Source: Flavobacterium alvei (GTDB taxonomy: Bacteria > Bacteroidota > Bacteroidia > Flavobacteriales > Flavobacteriaceae). Taken from it: a stretch of DNA of 64,000 nt. Shown here in pieces: positions 7,426 to 15,497 of this stretch (the first letter of the stretch is position 1; every line of letters starts with the position of its first letter). Position numbers and translations under genes: made by a program. The stretch lies in NCBI RefSeq assembly GCF_002920895.1, contig NZ_PQVG01000003.1:353879-417878 (forward strand), in the 5' to 3' direction. The notes beneath the pieces were generated by a model. It was given only the letters and a program-made list of their open reading frames with translations. It was not told the origin of the DNA and searched no databases.

Positions 7426-10179
7426 ATGGCACAGGAAAAAAAGGCTCCTAAATATGTGTATTATTTTGGTGGCGGTAAAGCAGATGGTAACGAATCTATG
7501 AAAAATTTATTGGGTGGAAAAGGGGCAAATCTGGCTGAAATGGCTGGTCATCCAAATCTTTTATTGCCAGTCCCCCCTGGGTACACACTCACTACTGAAG
7601 TTTGTACGGCCTATTATGAAAATAAAAAGAAATATCCAGCCGAACTAAAAGCCCAAACCGATAAAGCATTAGCTGCTGTAGAAAAAGAAATGGGCAAAAA
7701 ATTTGGCGATGTAAATAACCCTTTACTGCTTTCAGTTCGTTCTGGTGCCAGAAAATCGATGCCTGGAATGATGGAGACGGTTTTAGATATTGGACTTAAC
7801 GAAAAAACTATCGAAGGAGTAATCAAGCAATCCGGAGATGCTCGTTTTGCTTATGACGCTTACCGTCGTTTGATTATGATGTATGCCGATGTGGTAATGG
7901 AAAAAGCAGGCGGAATTGAACCTAAAGGCGGTAAAGGAATCCGAAAAGTATTAGATGAAAAATTAGAACATATAAAACACAAACAAGGCTATCAATACGA
8001 TACCGATTTAACGGTTGCAGAGTTGAAAGATTTGGTAAAAGACTTTAAAGCTACCATTGTTAAAGTTTTAGGCGTTTCATTTCCCGAAGATCCAAACGAG
8101 CAATTATGGGGAAGTATTGGAGCGGTTTTCAGCAGTTGGATGGGTAAAAGAGCCATCGAATACCGCCGCATCGAAAATATTCCACACGAATGGGGAACTG
8201 CCGTAAATGTTCAGGCGATGGTTTTTGGAAATATGGGAGATTCTAGTGCAACAGGTGTGGCTTTTACTAGAAATCCCGGAAATGGTGAAGATTATTTTTA
8301 TGGAGAATATTTGGTAAACGCTCAAGGCGAAGATGTTGTGGCAGGAATCAGAACCCCAGCTCCTGTAAACGAAAAATCTAAAAACGATCAAAGCAAACAT
8401 TTGCCAACTCTCGAAGAAATAATGCCAGAGGCTTATAAACAATTATTCGATATTCAAAATAGGTTGGAACAACATTATAAAGACATGCAAGATATTGAGT
8501 TTACGATCGAAAAAGGAAAACTATTTATGTTGCAATGCCGAATCGGAAAACGCAATGGAGTTGCTGCTGTAAAAATTGCTAGCGATATGTATAATTCAAA
8601 ATTAATTGATGCTAAAACGGCCGTAATGCGTGTGGCGCCAAATCAATTAGTAGAATTATTACTGCCTATGCTAAATCCCGATATTCAAAAAATAACACGA
8701 CCTATTGCAAAAGGGTTGCCAGCTGGTCCAGGTGGAGCAAAAGGGCGTGTGGTTTTCTCGTCTAATGATGCTGTTGAATGGGCTAGTCGAGGCGAAAAAG
8801 TAATCTTAGTCAGAGAAGAAACTTCTCCAGAAGATGTGGATGGAATGCACAAATCACAAGCTATTCTTACTACAAAAGGCGGAATGACTTCTCACGCTGC
8901 ATTAGTAGCAAGAGGCTGGGGAAAATGTTGTATTGTGGGTTGTAATGATATTCAAATTAACAGCGAAACAAAGTCGTTCAAAGCCAACGATGGTACAAGT
9001 ATCAAAGAAGGCGATTGGTTAAGTTTAGACGGTACAAAAGGGCTTGTTTATCTCGGAAGTATGGAATTGGTTGATGTAGATTTAGACAAAAATCAATCCT
9101 ATAAAAACTTAATGAAATTGGTAGATAAAACCAAAGTATTAGGAGTTCGTACCAATGCCGAAACACCTGGCGATGCCGAACAAGGCGTGAAATTTGGAGC
9201 CGAAGGAATTGGTTTATTCCGAACCGAACACATGTTTTATGGCGAAGGAAGCGACCAACCTTTGTTTTTATTGCGCAAAATGATTGTGAGTAAAACCGAA
9301 AATGAAAGAAGAGATGCTTTGAATGGTTTGTCTGTTTATGTGAAAAAAGATATTAAAAAAACATTGGAAGTGATGAGTGGTCATCCCGTAACCATTCGAT
9401 TATTAGATCCTCCTTTGCACGAATTTGTGCCTCACGACAAACAAAAATTAATTCAGCTGAGCAAAGAATTAGGAATCAGTATGAGCGTTTTGAACAGAAG
9501 AGTTTTGGCTTTGCATGAAAATAATCCAATGCTAGGACATCGTGGTGTACGTTTAGGAGTGAGTTATCCTGAAATTACCGAAATGCAAATCCGAGCCATT
9601 TTTGAAGCTACTGCCGAATTGATTCAAGAAGGCAAAAAAGCATTGCCTGAAATTATGGTGCCGGTAACTTGTTCCAAAAATGAATTAAAACATCAAAAAG
9701 AGATTGTAAACGAAGTGTATAAAGAAACTTGCGAAAAAATGGGAATCAAAAAAATCCCCTATTTGTATGGAACAATGATCGAAATACCTCGCGCTGCTCT
9801 CAAAGCCGATGTGATGGCAGAAGAAGCCGATTTCTTTAGTTTTGGAACCAACGATTTAACTCAAATGAGTTTCGGTTTCAGTCGGGATGATATTGGAGGA
9901 TTCCTTCCAAAATACCTTGATTTAGGAATTCTTCCTTCCGATCCATTTCAAACTATCGACCAAGACGGTGTTGGCGAGTTAATTCGACTTGGAGTAGAAA
10001 GAGGTCGTAAGACAAAACCAAATCTAAAAGTAGGTATTTGTGGCGAACACGGTGGCGATCCTGATAGTGTGGTTTTCTGCCATCGAATGGGGATGAATTA
10101 TGTAAGTTGTTCTCCATTTCGTGTGCCAATTGCAAGATTAGCAGCAGCTCAGGCGGCTTTAGAATATCCAAGAGAATAA
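7426..10179 (+). CDS. ppdK: Pyruvate, phosphate dikinase
   Basis: 917 residues. It interconverts pyruvate + ATP + Pi with PEP + AMP + PPi. The N-terminal ATP-grasp part contains GGKGANLAEM (30-39) and SVRSGARKSMPGMM (103-116). The swivelling phosphohistidine domain has GGMTSHAALVARGWGKCC with catalytic H490. The C-terminal PEP/pyruvate barrel has GICGEHGG with C872, the proton-donor cysteine position. All catalytic positions are intact. It is monocistronic: divergent from the acetate transporter and closed by a terminator. With acs it suggests gluconeogenic growth or PPi-linked glycolysis. Confidence 0.96.
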   Translation: MAQEKKAPKYVYYFGGGKADGNESMKNLLGGKGANLAEMAGHPNLLLPVPPGYTLTTEVCTAYYENKKKYPAELKAQTDKALAAVEKEMGKKFGDVNNPLLLSVRSGARKSMPGMMETVLDIGLNEKTIEGVIKQSGDARFAYDAYRRLIMMYADVVMEKAGGIEPKGGKGIRKVLDEKLEHIKHKQGYQYDTDLTVAELKDLVKDFKATIVKVLGVSFPEDPNEQLWGSIGAVFSSWMGKRAIEYRRIENIPHEWGTAVNVQAMVFGNMGDSSATGVAFTRNPGNGEDYFYGEYLVNAQGEDVVAGIRTPAPVNEKSKNDQSKHLPTLEEIMPEAYKQLFDIQNRLEQHYKDMQDIEFTIEKGKLFMLQCRIGKRNGVAAVKIASDMYNSKLIDAKTAVMRVAPNQLVELLLPMLNPDIQKITRPIAKGLPAGPGGAKGRVVFSSNDAVEWASRGEKVILVREETSPEDVDGMHKSQAILTTKGGMTSHAALVARGWGKCCIVGCNDIQINSETKSFKANDGTSIKEGDWLSLDGTKGLVYLGSMELVDVDLDKNQSYKNLMKLVDKTKVLGVRTNAETPGDAEQGVKFGAEGIGLFRTEHMFYGEGSDQPLFLLRKMIVSKTENERRDALNGLSVYVKKDIKKTLEVMSGHPVTIRLLDPPLHEFVPHDKQKLIQLSKELGISMSVLNRRVLALHENNPMLGHRGVRLGVSYPEITEMQIRAIFEATAELIQEGKKALPEIMVPVTCSKNELKHQKEIVNEVYKETCEKMGIKKIPYLYGTMIEIPRAALKADVMAEEADFFSFGTNDLTQMSFGFSRDDIGGFLPKYLDLGILPSDPFQTIDQDGVGELIRLGVERGRKTKPNLKVGICGEHGGDPDSVVFCHRMGMNYVSCSPFRVPIARLAAAQAALEYPRE

Positions 10180-10206
10180 TTTAGAATACGCATTTATAAT
10201 AGTGGG

Positions 10207-10238
10207 AAACGGCATCCAAAATTAGGTTGCCGTTTTTT
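10207..10238 (+). terminator. Rho-independent terminator after ppdK
   Basis: AAACGGCA (10207-10214) pairs with TGCCGTTT (10228-10235) and is followed by more T residues. Confidence 0.8.
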
Positions 10239-10407
10239 CTATTTTCAAGCCAAAAAAAAAAGATTTGTTTATTGAAATTTTCAATTTTAGTAAAAATTAA
10301 TTGGTTAAATTTGATTTTCCGAATGAGTCAATTTCTAATTGATTTTTCGCTATTTTTTACCAAGATAAAATGAATTGATGTATAACTTTTTAATAATTAA
10401 AATTTAA

Positions 10408-11379
10408 ATGAAAAAAATATTGCTTCCAATACTTGCACTTGCAGTTTATTCAAATGGAATTTCTCAAGAAAATAAAAAACCAAGTTCAGAAAAACTTTTA
10501 AAAGAACTTTCCGAAAAGGGTTGCAAATGTGTCGATTCTATTTCTACTTACAATAGACCGGATAATGAAATTGCAATGGATATTGGCGAATGTATTGACA
10601 AACAAGTTGGTCCCTATCAATTGGGTTCAAAGCTTATAGGGATTGATGTTTCGAAAGAAAAAGCTCCAGTAGTTGATGGAAAAAAGCAAATTGATATTTC
10701 CTTTAACACTAATGAAAATTCAGAAGAATACAAAAAATATTATTACGAAATCGAACGCTATATGATGGCAAATTGCTCTTCTGTAAAAGAGAAAATGGCA
10801 TCTAACGAAAAGCAAAGTGCTAAATCATTTTCTAAGAATAAAAAAGCCATAGAATACTATAATAAAGGATTGGATGAAGTCGAAAAAGATAATTCACAAA
10901 AAGCAGTTGAATACTTTGGAAAAGCAGTCAAAGAAGACCCCGAATTTGCCTTTGCTTGGGATAATTTGGGTGTCAATTATAGAAGGTTAAACAATTATGA
11001 CAAAGCCATCGAATGTTATGAAAAGTCTTTGAAAATTGACCCAAAAGGGTTAATGCCTTTGCAAAACATTGCATTAGTATATCAGTATAAAGGACAATAT
11101 GACAAATCAATTGAAGCTTATGGGAAATTGGCAGAAATTGATAAAAACAACCCAGAAGTATATTATGGAATTGGAAATGTGTATGCCACTAATTTGAAAG
11201 ATTATGAAAAAGGATTAGATAATATGTGTAAAGCCTATAATTTGTACGTGTATTTAAAATCGCCTTATAGAACCGATGCCGAAAAAATGATTAGTATAAT
11301 TCATAAAGAAATGAAAGAACAAGGGAAAGAAGAAAAATTCAATCAAATATTAAAAGACAATAATATTTCACAAAACTAA
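10408..11379 (+). CDS. Exported tetratricopeptide-repeat protein
   Basis: 323 residues. A signal peptide (MKKILLPILALAVYSNGIS, cleaved near 20) is followed by a region of about 120 residues with several cysteines (KGCKCVD, IGECID, MANCSS). At least four TPR motifs follow (about 147-290), the clearest being AWDNLGVNYRRLNNYDKAIE at 183-202. TPRs are protein-protein interaction scaffolds, so the protein probably acts in the periplasm or at the envelope, but no partner is evident. It stands alone, 169 bp after the ppdK terminator, and marks the left edge of the stretch of unrecognised genes. Confidence 0.75.
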   Translation: MKKILLPILALAVYSNGISQENKKPSSEKLLKELSEKGCKCVDSISTYNRPDNEIAMDIGECIDKQVGPYQLGSKLIGIDVSKEKAPVVDGKKQIDISFNTNENSEEYKKYYYEIERYMMANCSSVKEKMASNEKQSAKSFSKNKKAIEYYNKGLDEVEKDNSQKAVEYFGKAVKEDPEFAFAWDNLGVNYRRLNNYDKAIECYEKSLKIDPKGLMPLQNIALVYQYKGQYDKSIEAYGKLAEIDKNNPEVYYGIGNVYATNLKDYEKGLDNMCKAYNLYVYLKSPYRTDAEKMISIIHKEMKEQGKEEKFNQILKDNNISQN

Positions 11380-11498
11380 TTGTCCAGTATAGGTTTTAGG
11401 GCATATTGCAATAACATCAACTTTAATTTATTGGCAGGTTTTTCTTGCGAAATTCAATAAATTTTTATAATATTTAGTTCGGTTTTAATTCCTAATTT

Positions 11499-11810
11499 AT
11501 GCTACGAAAAAGAGACGCTACTAATCTGTATAATTATCATAATCCTGATGGTATTTTATTAACCATAAACAGCGATTATAAGCTTATTTCGGCAGAACTT
11601 AAAAGTATTAATGTAGATTACGAAAACAGAACTATTGAGGAAATTACACAAGAATTAACAGAAATTAGAACATTATATTCTTTTGAATTTTGTGACGAAA
11701 TTAATGGATTAGACCCCGAAATTATTGATGACGAAGATTTTATTAAAATAAATTTCTTGATTGAGTATATGGCGAATTTGAAGTTGTATTTTCAAGAAAA
11801 ATTAGTTTAA
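11499..11810 (+). CDS. Hypothetical protein, acidic, 103 aa
   Basis: I do not recognise this protein. It is 103 residues, soluble and strongly acidic in its second half (EIIDDEDF), with no signal peptide or membrane segment and a predicted helical C-terminus. The frame is clean with an ATG at 11499, and the stop lies 3 bp from the stop of the opposing XRE gene, which suits a small real gene. It could be a small cytoplasmic accessory or immunity-type protein, but nothing in the sequence proves that. Confidence 0.5.
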   Translation: MLRKRDATNLYNYHNPDGILLTINSDYKLISAELKSINVDYENRTIEEITQELTEIRTLYSFEFCDEINGLDPEIIDDEDFIKINFLIEYMANLKLYFQEKLV

Positions 11811-11813
11811 AAC

Positions 11814-12032
11814 TTAAAACAGTTCTCTAATTTCAATTTTAAGAGCTTTACAAATTTTATAAAGAGTTGAAATTGTAGTGCTTATTTCCCCTCTTTCAAT
11901 TCTGCCTATTTGGTTTCTAGGGATATTTGCATCATAAGATAAAATTTCTTGAGATAGATTTAGTTCCAATCTTCTCAATCTTATTTTCTCTCCAACGCCT
12001 TTTATTAATTCTATTTCTTCATTTTTTACCAC
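11814..12032 (-). CDS. XRE-family (Cro/C1-type) HTH regulator, 72 aa
   Basis: 72 residues forming essentially one HTH_3 domain. It shows GEKIRLRRLELNLSQEIL (14-31), then NIPRNQIGRIERGE (36-49) with the recognition-helix pattern, and a hydrophobic end (TLYKICKALKIEIRELF). There is no partner domain. It is transcribed divergently from the lipoprotein-led gene set starting at 12194. The 161 bp between them carry two perfect 6-4-6 inverted repeats, so it may regulate that set and itself; this is inference. Such stand-alone regulators are common in mobile or accessory cassettes. Confidence 0.8.
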   Translation of the reverse strand: MVKNEEIELIKGVGEKIRLRRLELNLSQEILSYDANIPRNQIGRIERGEISTTISTLYKICKALKIEIRELF

Positions 12033-12066
12033 AATTTAAAATTGCACATTCAGAAGCAATTAACCT

Positions 12067-12082
12067 GACACATATTTGTGTC
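12067..12082. promoter_or_regulatory. Candidate operator 1 for the XRE regulator
   Basis: GACACA-TATT-TGTGTC is a perfect 6-4-6 inverted repeat, 35 bp upstream of the XRE start codon in the divergent intergenic region. Confidence 0.4.
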
Positions 12083-12125
12083 TTTCAATTATTTTTTCTA
12101 ATATTTGTTAAAAATAATTGGGCTT

Positions 12126-12160
12126 TTACGGTTTCCCGTAAGGAATACAAAATAAACCGT
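12126..12160. promoter_or_regulatory. Candidate operator 2 with overlapping inverted repeats
   Basis: TTACGG-TTTC-CCGTAA (12126-12141) is a second perfect 6-4-6 inverted repeat. ACGGTTT (12128-12134) also pairs with AAACCGT (12154-12160). It lies 34-68 bp before the lipoprotein ATG. It could be an operator, or an RNA hairpin in the leader. Confidence 0.4.
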
Positions 12161-12193
12161 CCTAAACTTGTAGAAATTTTAAATCAATACATT

Positions 12194-12607
12194 ATGAAAA
12201 AGTTATTATTAGTGCTTATTAGTACAGTTTTTTTGTTTGGTTGTTCGTCTGATGGTGGCGATTCGGGAAGTAGTTCTTCTTATAATCCTCCAACTTGGAT
12301 TCAAGGTACTTGGGGAATCAAAGCGGATGGTAGTATATATCAAAATGACCAACCTTTTTTTAAATTTACCTCAGATAATTTTTGTCTAATCGCTGGTGGT
12401 ATATCACAATGTTGGAAGGAAGTTATTCAACAAACTCCACAAATTATGTCTGGCTCGGATAGTCATACCGATAGTACTTATGAAGTAAATCTTATTCAAA
12501 GCAATGGAGCTGTAACTGTAACTTACAACTTTAAAAAAGTTTCTGCAACAAAGATTATTTTGGTTGATGCTTTAAGTGGCAATATTGAATTAGAAAAATT
12601 AAATTAA
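12194..12607 (+). CDS. Small lipoprotein of unknown function
   Basis: 137 residues from the ATG at 12194. This start begins a textbook lipoprotein signal, MKKLLLVLISTVFLFGCSSD, with lipobox LFGC (Cys17). The frame stays open upstream to 11927, but that stretch runs through the XRE gene and would hide the signal, so it is rejected. After a Ser/Gly linker the mature part is about 110 residues with Trp-rich beta-like segments (PPTWIQGTWGIKADG), reminiscent of small lipocalin-like or 'WxGTW' Bacteroidota lipoproteins. No function is assigned. It is the first gene of a same-strand set, with the next start 5 bp after its stop. Confidence 0.65.
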   Translation: MKKLLLVLISTVFLFGCSSDGGDSGSSSSYNPPTWIQGTWGIKADGSIYQNDQPFFKFTSDNFCLIAGGISQCWKEVIQQTPQIMSGSDSHTDSTYEVNLIQSNGAVTVTYNFKKVSATKIILVDALSGNIELEKLN

Positions 12608-12612
12608 ATAGT

Positions 12613-12984
12613 ATGGTAATATTTATAATAATTCTGTTAGTTGTCATAGTCTATATTTATAAATTTAATAATAGGGATAGAAATTTAGATTATAAATATT
12701 CTCCTGAATTTAAAAACCTGTCCAATGTCGATAAAATGTTAATAGAAATTATCAATGGATTAGAAGCCTCAATTAAACAAGATGTATTAAATAAATTCGC
12801 TGACGACTACACTAAAATTGTGGCGATTACATCTATTATAAACCAAAGAGAAACTTCATTTTTAAATAGTATTAATGAAATTGCAAATCAGGAAAATATA
12901 TCAGTTGCATTAGCTAAAAAAGTCATTAATACTGCTTGTAATACTGTTAGAATGACTTATGGACTAGATACAAAAGACTATTAA
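12613..12984 (+). CDS. Hypothetical membrane-anchored protein, 123 aa
   Basis: Unrecognised. An N-terminal transmembrane helix (2-17, MVIFIIILLVVIVYIYKF) is followed by a basic segment and a soluble helical domain (about 35-123) including VDKMLIEIINGLEASIKQD and a long helix near the end. The N-in or N-out orientation cannot be settled. The start is 5 bp after the lipoprotein stop and 30 bp separate its stop from the next gene, which suggests cotranscription. Confidence 0.55.
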   Translation: MVIFIIILLVVIVYIYKFNNRDRNLDYKYSPEFKNLSNVDKMLIEIINGLEASIKQDVLNKFADDYTKIVAITSIINQRETSFLNSINEIANQENISVALAKKVINTACNTVRMTYGLDTKDY

Positions 12985-13013
12985 TATTTAAATCAAAATT
13001 AAGAAGAATTTAA

Positions 13014-13736
13014 ATGGAAAATATAGATGATAAAATACAGTTTGTTATAAACAAAACTATTAATGAGCAATATAATGTAGTGATTAAACATTTAGAAGAT
13101 AATGTTTTTATTCTATCTCCAGCAGGAAAATTTCAAGCTTGGATTCTTACATCAACAATCTTTATTTATATTTTAAGAAAATATGACATAATAAATAATC
13201 AAAACATTATGACATATACTCGTCATATTAGGGAAATTAGCGCCGTCAAATATTTTAGACTAATGAATGAATCTAAGAGTTATAAAATAAAATCCATCGG
13301 AAGTGATTTTTTAGATAATTTATTAATGGAAGGCAATAAAGCATTAAATATAGATAAAATTGATAGTATAGCAGATTGTGTAAAGAATGATAATTTTTAT
13401 AAAGAGGCAGTTGAAGTTAGTATTAGCCACTTTTATGTGGAATTAGACGAATTATTTAACTCTTTTATTACATTTCAAAAAACTAAAAAGGGACTAATTA
13501 GACCCCTAAATATTTTTACAAATTTGTATGTTTTCCCATTTTTTAATATTCTCGTTCCTAATGATGAAAAGGAGAAGTTGATTTCTAAAATTTATTTTGA
13601 TATTCAAAACGAATCTTTTTTAAGTTATATACTAGAAGATTTCATAACGTCACCTTTTAAAATTTATAATGAAATTCTTGACCTAATAAATAAAGACAAA
13701 AGATTTATTGACTTTTTAAAAATATCAATTCAATAA
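13014..13736 (+). CDS. Hypothetical protein, SPAGKF-motif paralogue A (no CFI-box)
   Basis: 240 residues, unrecognised. The motif LSPAGKFQAW at 34-43 recurs as LSPAGKFHLW in the downstream 335-residue protein. Later parts also correspond: YVFPFFN..VPND here against YPFYYAMINND there, and an ITSPFKIYNEIL-type end against INVPYQLNQFL. The two are therefore tandem paralogues over about 220 residues, though strongly diverged. No signal peptide is present and the fold looks mostly helical. It lacks the C-terminal box of its partner. The coding sequence is richer in A/T than the housekeeping genes nearby, consistent with horizontal acquisition. Confidence 0.6.
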   Translation: MENIDDKIQFVINKTINEQYNVVIKHLEDNVFILSPAGKFQAWILTSTIFIYILRKYDIINNQNIMTYTRHIREISAVKYFRLMNESKSYKIKSIGSDFLDNLLMEGNKALNIDKIDSIADCVKNDNFYKEAVEVSISHFYVELDELFNSFITFQKTKKGLIRPLNIFTNLYVFPFFNILVPNDEKEKLISKIYFDIQNESFLSYILEDFITSPFKIYNEILDLINKDKRFIDFLKISIQ

Positions 13737-13859
13737 ATTTAAGACTAAGAAGAGCTTTCATAAAATGGAATTAATAAAAATCCATACCAAGAAACCCGAA
13801 CAAAAGAAATATAATATTGAGTGAAATAATGTTAGATTAATTTTTGTAAATATAATATA

Positions 13860-14867
13860 ATGAGTAATTATCCTCGTTTTGAATCTCAAGTTGAACTTTT
13901 ATTATTTTTCAATTATGAAGATGCTTTAGCCTTTTTTGAATCAAATGATTTAAAATTAAGTCCTGCTGGTAAATTTCATTTGTGGCTTTTATCAACAGCA
14001 TATTACACCGAAATACTATATACAAAAAAAATCATAAATAGTTTTTATGAAACAACTATATTAATTGAACATTTTGAAAAATACACTAAGAATTTTTACC
14101 TTCATTGTAGAAAAAATCATAAAGATGAAATAATTGATATTTGTAAAAATAGAAAATCAAATATTTTAGACAATGTCAAAATCAATGAGTACTATACTAA
14201 GAGTAACGAGTTTTTCTTAAATACTGATTATAATTTTAATAAACTATTGCTAATATCGTATAATTCATACATATCAGAATTGTCAAAATTTGAAGATTAT
14301 TTTGATTACAAATTGAAAAATATTTCAATAAGTGCCGAATTGGAGAAAACTGAAAAACCTGAGTTTACTTTCCTTAGTTTGTTCATTTATCCTTTTTATT
14401 ATGCAATGATAAATAATGATAAAAATATTTTAAAAGAAATATTAAATGAAACATTTAAACATATTGAAATATGGTTTAAATACGACGAATTTATAAATGT
14501 TCCGTATCAATTAAATCAATTTTTATTAAACAAATTTGAAGAACAAGATATAGGAAAAAGGTTGGTTGTTCAACAAGAAATAATTAAAATTTTGAATGCA
14601 AATAACAAGATAAATATCAAATCCAATGAATCTTGCTACATCGCCACAATGGCTTATAAAGACATTAACCACCCTAAAGTTCAAAACTTTAGAGATTTTA
14701 GGGATAATTATTTATCAAAAACGGTTTTAGGAAATCATTTTATCAAGTACTATTATAAACATTCTCCAAAATGGGTTAAAGTTTTAGAACATCATAAAAC
14801 AATTAATAAACTAATCCGTTTTGGTCTTGATATTTTAAATTGTTTCATCCCAAAATCTAAATTATGA
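13860..14867 (+). CDS. Hypothetical protein, SPAGKF-motif paralogue B with CFI-box-like C-terminus
   Basis: 335 residues. The first 225 or so resemble the upstream 240-residue protein (LSPAGKFHLW at 33-42). The extra C-terminal part (258-323) starts SCYIATMAY and continues NFRDFRDNYLSKTVLGNHFI and then YYYKHSPKWVK. This matches the pattern I know as the CFI-box C-terminal domain (C-[FY]-I-A-T-x-A-[YF], then LRxFRDxxL, G and YYxxSP), a short domain of unknown function found at the end of many unrelated proteins. Its stop overlaps the start of the next small ORF as ATGA. The role is unknown; the box suggests a modular effector or sorting tail, which is inference. Confidence 0.62.
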   Translation: MSNYPRFESQVELLLFFNYEDALAFFESNDLKLSPAGKFHLWLLSTAYYTEILYTKKIINSFYETTILIEHFEKYTKNFYLHCRKNHKDEIIDICKNRKSNILDNVKINEYYTKSNEFFLNTDYNFNKLLLISYNSYISELSKFEDYFDYKLKNISISAELEKTEKPEFTFLSLFIYPFYYAMINNDKNILKEILNETFKHIEIWFKYDEFINVPYQLNQFLLNKFEEQDIGKRLVVQQEIIKILNANNKINIKSNESCYIATMAYKDINHPKVQNFRDFRDNYLSKTVLGNHFIKYYYKHSPKWVKVLEHHKTINKLIRFGLDILNCFIPKSKL

Positions 14868-15007
14868 AAATCAACCAATATCACAAAAAAAGAAACGAAG
14901 AAATCATTAAAAATGCTAAAAAACAACCTAAAAATACTTTAAGCATCGAAGAAGTTACAGAACAGTTCAAAAGAATTAAAAATGGTAGAAAAACCAACAC
15001 TAAATAA
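14864..15007 (+). CDS. Small hypothetical protein, 47 aa
   Basis: 47 residues, basic and helical (MKINQYHKKRNEEIIKNAKK at its start). Its ATG overlaps the TGA of the CFI-box gene (ATGA), a translational-coupling arrangement. It is related to the next small ORF: both have a Y-H near the start and end in a (Q)(F/A)KRIK(N/E)GR motif. The paired, similarly ending peptides in overlapping frames argue for real genes despite their size. Confidence 0.5.
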   Translation: MKINQYHKKRNEEIIKNAKKQPKNTLSIEEVTEQFKRIKNGRKTNTK

Positions 15008-15143
15008 TTATCACATTCAAAAATCAAAAGAGGCAATAATAGAAATTGAATTGCAAAGAAAAGAGCATAGACCAATAGAACAAGTTAAAGAACAAGCAAA
15101 AAGAATCAAAGAGGGTAGAATCAACAAGTACAGCCCACAATAA
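14982..15143 (+). CDS. Small hypothetical protein, 53 aa, paralogue of the preceding one
   Basis: 53 residues with the core YHIQKSKEAIIEIELQRKEH and the end EQVKEQAKRIKEGR, matching the 47-residue peptide just upstream (EEVTEQFKRIKNGR). The two frames overlap by 26 bp. It could be a small helical partner or antitoxin-like peptide of the preceding genes; no motif proves that. Confidence 0.5.
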   Translation: MVEKPTLNNYHIQKSKEAIIEIELQRKEHRPIEQVKEQAKRIKEGRINKYSPQ

Positions 15144-15457
15144 GAGTCTCTAAGCAATCTAATCCGTTCCTTTAATATCAAACTAGAATTTAAGTTTACC
15201 GCTTATATTTTAGGTTTTTTTACGTTATAAAGAGAAGTTAACTATAAAATTAAGTAAACGTTACAATCTCTCTATAGTCTTCCCGCAATGGGTACGGGAT
15301 TAAAGACCATTACCCGCCTCTATACCCTCGCTTAAAAATATTGAATAATAATTTTTCAAACTTCTAAACAATATTCAGTTAGGTTTTGCTAAGTTTAATT
15401 AAAGTAACTAATAATGGATTAGTAATTTAAAAACACCCTGACAAGCACCCTAAAAAC
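15144..15457. other. Intergenic region between the unknown-gene cassette and tRNA-Phe
   Basis: About 310 bp of AT-rich sequence with no credible ORF. One GC-richer patch (about 15280-15330) has CCCG and CGGG arms around a short loop. No integrase fragment and no copy of the tRNA 3' end was found here. Confidence 0.6.
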
Positions 15458-15492
15458 AAAAAACCCTTAAAATCATAATGAAATTAAGGGTT
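15458..15492 (-). terminator. Terminator downstream of tRNA-Phe
   Basis: Read on the minus strand, AACCCTTAA pairs with TTAAGGGTT and a run of T residues follows. It lies 6 bp after the tRNA 3' end. Confidence 0.7.
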
Positions 15493-15497
15493 GTAAG

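Noticed and set aside
8104..8442. 112-codon minus-strand ORF inside ppdK
   Set aside because: Antisense shadow; composition follows the codon use of ppdK.
11927..12193. N-terminal extension of the lipoprotein frame back to 11927
   Set aside because: It runs antisense through the XRE gene, has no start with a signal peptide, and the ATG at 12194 begins a perfect lipoprotein signal.
13765..13824. 19-codon ORF between the two SPAGKF paralogues
   Set aside because: Too short, no relation to the small ORFs at 14864-15143 and no start context that sets it apart.
15270..15340. GC-richer patch before tRNA-Phe as a small RNA or attachment site
   Set aside because: Only short CCCG/CGGG arms; no match to the tRNA 3' end and no promoter-terminator pair.
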